Source of the DNA: Candidatus Nanopelagicales bacterium
Lineage (GTDB): Bacteria; Actinomycetota; Actinomycetes; S36-B12
Direction: 5' to 3'
NCBI GenBank assembly: GCA_012103605.1
Contig: WLWL01000007.1
Span: 1-44,287, forward strand
DNA: 44,287 bases
A program made the translations under genes and the position numbers. The notes under the pieces were generated by a model. The model was not told where the DNA came from. It searched no databases and worked only from the letters and a program-made list of their open reading frames with translations. This document shows, piece after piece, positions 42,388-44,287 of the stretch. Position 1 is the stretch's first letter, and each line of letters opens with the position of its first letter.

Positions 42388-43548
42388 TCAATACCGAACT
42401 TCGGTCCACGCACCCGAGGCGGCACTCGCCCGGATGGCGTCCGCGACGCACGCTCCGTGGTAGCCGTCGACGAAAGTGGGGTAGCGCGGCGCAGCGGCGG
42501 GCCCACCGCGAGCAACGTCGTCGTACACGCTCGCGAAGAATGCGGTGAACGCCTCGGCGTACCCCTCGACGTGACCACCCGGGTAGAACGCCACCGAGCG
42601 CGCCTCGTCGGACAGGTGCACGGGATCTTTCAGCAGGACCTCACTGGTGCGGCCGCGCCGACCGATCCACAACGTGTCACTGGCTTCCGAACTCCACATC
42701 AACGCCCGTTGTGATCCGGCGAGCTCGAATCGCAGATCGTTCTTGCGGCCCGCCGACACCTGGGACACCGAGAACGAGCCCCGGGCGCCTCCCTCCAGGC
42801 GCAACAGAACGCTGGCCGCATCGTCGGTGTCGATCGACACGGGTTCGCCCCCGGCTGCGGACGCCCCGCTGAACGTCTCGACCTCCCCGTGCGGTCGATA
42901 CCGCACCGGAATGAACGTGTGCAGATCCGCGCAGACCTCGGTGACGCGCCGCCCGGAGATCCACGACATCAGATCGAGCCAGTGCGAGCCGATGTCGGCC
43001 ACCGAACGCAGATCTCCCGCCCGCTCGGAGTCCAAGCGCCAATTCCAGTCGGTGTCCTCGAACAACCAATCCTGGTGATACGAACCGGTGAGGAAGCGTG
43101 GCTCTCCCACCTCGCCGGAGCGCATCATGGCGTGCGCTTCATGCATCAGCGGATAGAAGCGAAAGTTGAAGCAGGTCGCATGAACGACCCCGGCAGCCTG
43201 CGCGGCATCGACCATGGCGCCGGCGCTTGCAGAGTCGAGCGCCATCGGCTTCTCGCAAATGACGTGCTTACCGGCGTTGGCCACCGCGATCGCCTGGGAT
43301 GCGTGCACATGGTTAGGACTCGCGATGTGCACGACGTCGATATCGGGTTGCTCGAGTAGCTCCTCGAGATCGGAGTAGACGACCGGAACGCCCCAGGCCG
43401 TCGCCTTCGCTCGCGCCCGATCCGGGCTCGAGCCCACCAGGCCCACCACCGTTGCTCCGGCTCGTCGCGCGCACTCCACGTGCACCGCGCCGATCTGCCC
43501 GGTCCCGACGATGACAACGGTGGGTGGTGCGTCCTTAGATGCGTTCAT
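42388..43548 (-). CDS. Gfo/Idh/MocA-family oxidoreductase
   Basis: A 386-residue NAD(P)-dependent oxidoreductase. The Rossmann domain has GTGQIGAVHVE (~16-26), VHIASPNHVHASQAIA and the hallmark CEKPMALD with the catalytic lysine. The C-terminal substrate domain contains DIGSHWLDLMSW with the conserved histidine and TGSYHQDWLFEDTDWNWR, typical of the inositol/sugar dehydrogenase group. The substrate, probably a sugar or cyclitol, cannot be told. The start is ATG 43548. It stands alone between the thiamine operon and a divergent DUF1479 gene. Confidence 0.92.
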   Translation of the reverse strand: MNASKDAPPTVVIVGTGQIGAVHVECARRAGATVVGLVGSSPDRARAKATAWGVPVVYSDLEELLEQPDIDVVHIASPNHVHASQAIAVANAGKHVICEKPMALDSASAGAMVDAAQAAGVVHATCFNFRFYPLMHEAHAMMRSGEVGEPRFLTGSYHQDWLFEDTDWNWRLDSERAGDLRSVADIGSHWLDLMSWISGRRVTEVCADLHTFIPVRYRPHGEVETFSGASAAGGEPVSIDTDDAASVLLRLEGGARGSFSVSQVSAGRKNDLRFELAGSQRALMWSSEASDTLWIGRRGRTSEVLLKDPVHLSDEARSVAFYPGGHVEGYAEAFTAFFASVYDDVARGGPAAAPRYPTFVDGYHGACVADAIRASAASGAWTEVRY

Positions 43549-43650
43549 GGATCGTCCTCATCGGTTGGGAGTGCCGAGCGAATCTAGCGGTTGTGGAGTC
43601 CGGTTTTTGCGCATCGCGGGTTTTCGATCGCGTTACTCTCTGGTTCACGA

Positions 43651-43679
43651 GCACCGGCACCAGCAGTGGCACCGGCACC
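43651..43679. repeat. 11-bp direct repeat in the oxidoreductase/DUF1479 gap
   Basis: GCACCGGCACC occurs at 43651-43661 and 43669-43679, 18 bp apart, in the 159-nt divergent gap, about 30-55 nt before the DUF1479 start. It could be a paired regulator site. No convincing -10/-35 pair was found in the gap. Confidence 0.4.
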
Positions 43680-43707
43680 CGGTGGACGCCGCACGTGAGG
43701 AGATGCC

Positions 43708-44287
43708 ATGACTGTGTCCGCTTCACCCTCGGTGGAAGCGCTGCCGCACTGGGAGGAGACCCCGGACGATCTCCCGGCCGCCATCCGTGAGGTCAAGTCG
43801 GCCATCCGCGCATCGATCGAGTCGAGCGGCCGGTCGGTGGAGCAGGTCGCGCAGGCCCTCGAGGAGCGCATCGCCGAGCGCGTGCGGGTGATCGACGCGG
43901 CGAAGGCCGCGGGGGAGTCGATCTGGCCGGAGATCGACTTCGACGACATCGCGCGGGGCACCGTCACCAAAGCGCAACGAGACCTGGTCAAGACGCGCGG
44001 GTGCCTGGTGGTGCGTGGCCACTTCGACCGTGAGCAGGCATTGGAGTGGGACCGATCCATCCTCAACTACGTCGAAGGCAACCACTTCTTCGAGGACTAC
44101 CGAGGATCAGGGGATGACTTCTTCGCATCGGTCGGCTCCCGTCCGGAGATCTACCCGATCTACTGGTCGCACGCCCAAATGCAGGCGCGGCAAAGCGACC
44201 GGATGGCCGCGGTGCAGTCCTTCATGAACAACCTCTGGACGAGCACATCGATGGATGTCGAGTGGTTCGACCCCGAGCGCGATTCCT
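43708..44287 (+). CDS. DUF1479 (YbiU-like) family protein, 5' part
   Basis: An open frame of at least 193 codons that runs off the window. The translation begins MTVSASPSVEALPHWEETPD and has the DUF1479 pattern: LPAAIREVKSAI, GESIWPEIDFDDIARGTV, KTRGCLVVRGHFDREQA, then FFASVGSRPEIYPIYWSHAQ. DUF1479 proteins have a double-stranded beta-helix fold related to iron/2-oxoglutarate oxygenases; the metal ligands would lie further on and are not visible. ATG 43708 is supported by GAGGAG about 5 nt upstream. It is divergent from the Gfo/Idh/MocA gene, so the two may act on related compounds (inference). Confidence 0.85.
   Translation, partial: MTVSASPSVEALPHWEETPDDLPAAIREVKSAIRASIESSGRSVEQVAQALEERIAERVRVIDAAKAAGESIWPEIDFDDIARGTVTKAQRDLVKTRGCLVVRGHFDREQALEWDRSILNYVEGNHFFEDYRGSGDDFFASVGSRPEIYPIYWSHAQMQARQSDRMAAVQSFMNNLWTSTSMDVEWFDPERDS

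Overview
The window is a stretch of chromosome from a high-G+C actinobacterium. The evidence is the core gene order mtrA-mtrB-lpqB-comF-secA near manA and a 484-residue SahH, the single-chain AceE with a divergent DUF3052 gene, a PucR-type FasR directly upstream of fabD-fabH-acpP-fabF-accD, GTG starts, 4-nt GTGA/ATGA gene overlaps and apparent leaderless promoters. I cannot name the genus. The order differs from Mycobacterium: FasR is PucR-type, there is one KAS gene, and no ribosome hibernation factor lies between comF and secA. I see no rRNA, tRNA, CRISPR array, insertion sequence or prophage. The only clearly accessory module is a Phd/VapC-type toxin-antitoxin pair.

Layout. 1-3.4 kb: the end of a phosphohexomutase gene, a Trm112-like zinc-ribbon protein and manA overlap in one operon, followed by sahH and a perfect-palindrome terminator. 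3.5-5.9 kb, minus strand: pxpA-pxpB-pxpC (5-oxoprolinase). 5.9-7.4 kb: an arsenic unit with aqpS-like channel and arsC on the minus strand and arsR divergent, sharing a near-palindromic operator. 7.5-12.5 kb: a CPBP protease gene, mtrA, mtrB and lpqB in tight succession. 12.5-17.5 kb: comF and a GNAT-LuxR fusion regulator on minus, secA on plus, a DUF6459-like gene on minus. 17.8-20.7 kb: an Sm/SH3-like unknown, a HTH_17 protein, then an orphan SAF-domain (CpaB-like) plus CpaE/TadZ-like pair with no secretion ATPase or pilin genes. 20.8-23.3 kb: a WS/DGAT-family acyltransferase overlapping a patatin lipase. 23.3-25.9 kb: a DUF2505 protein, moeZ, and the toxin-antitoxin pair.

25.9-32.4 kb, minus strand: fasR, then the fatty acid synthase operon fabD-fabH-acpP-fabF-accD. 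fabD carries a C-terminal biotinyl/lipoyl-type domain whose acceptor lysine is arginine. 32.4-36.4 kb: an MbfA-like rubrerythrin-VIT1 fusion and aceE, both on minus. 36.7-37.7 kb, plus: DUF3052 and an AhpE-type peroxiredoxin with alternative leader hairpins. 37.8-42.4 kb, minus: a TPP-riboswitch-controlled thiamine ABC transporter (thiB-thiP-thiQ) overlapping a FUSC-family membrane protein gene. 42.4-44.3 kb: a Gfo/Idh/MocA oxidoreductase and the start of a divergent DUF1479 gene.

Most of the window is ordinary actinobacterial housekeeping. I see no complete, obviously new multi-gene system. The best unexplained signals are the FabD fusion domain, the GNAT-LuxR regulator, the acyltransferase with a changed catalytic motif, the orphan SAF/CpaE pair with its HTH and Sm-like neighbours, the five 11-bp units between aceE and DUF3052, and the mutually exclusive hairpins in the peroxiredoxin leader.
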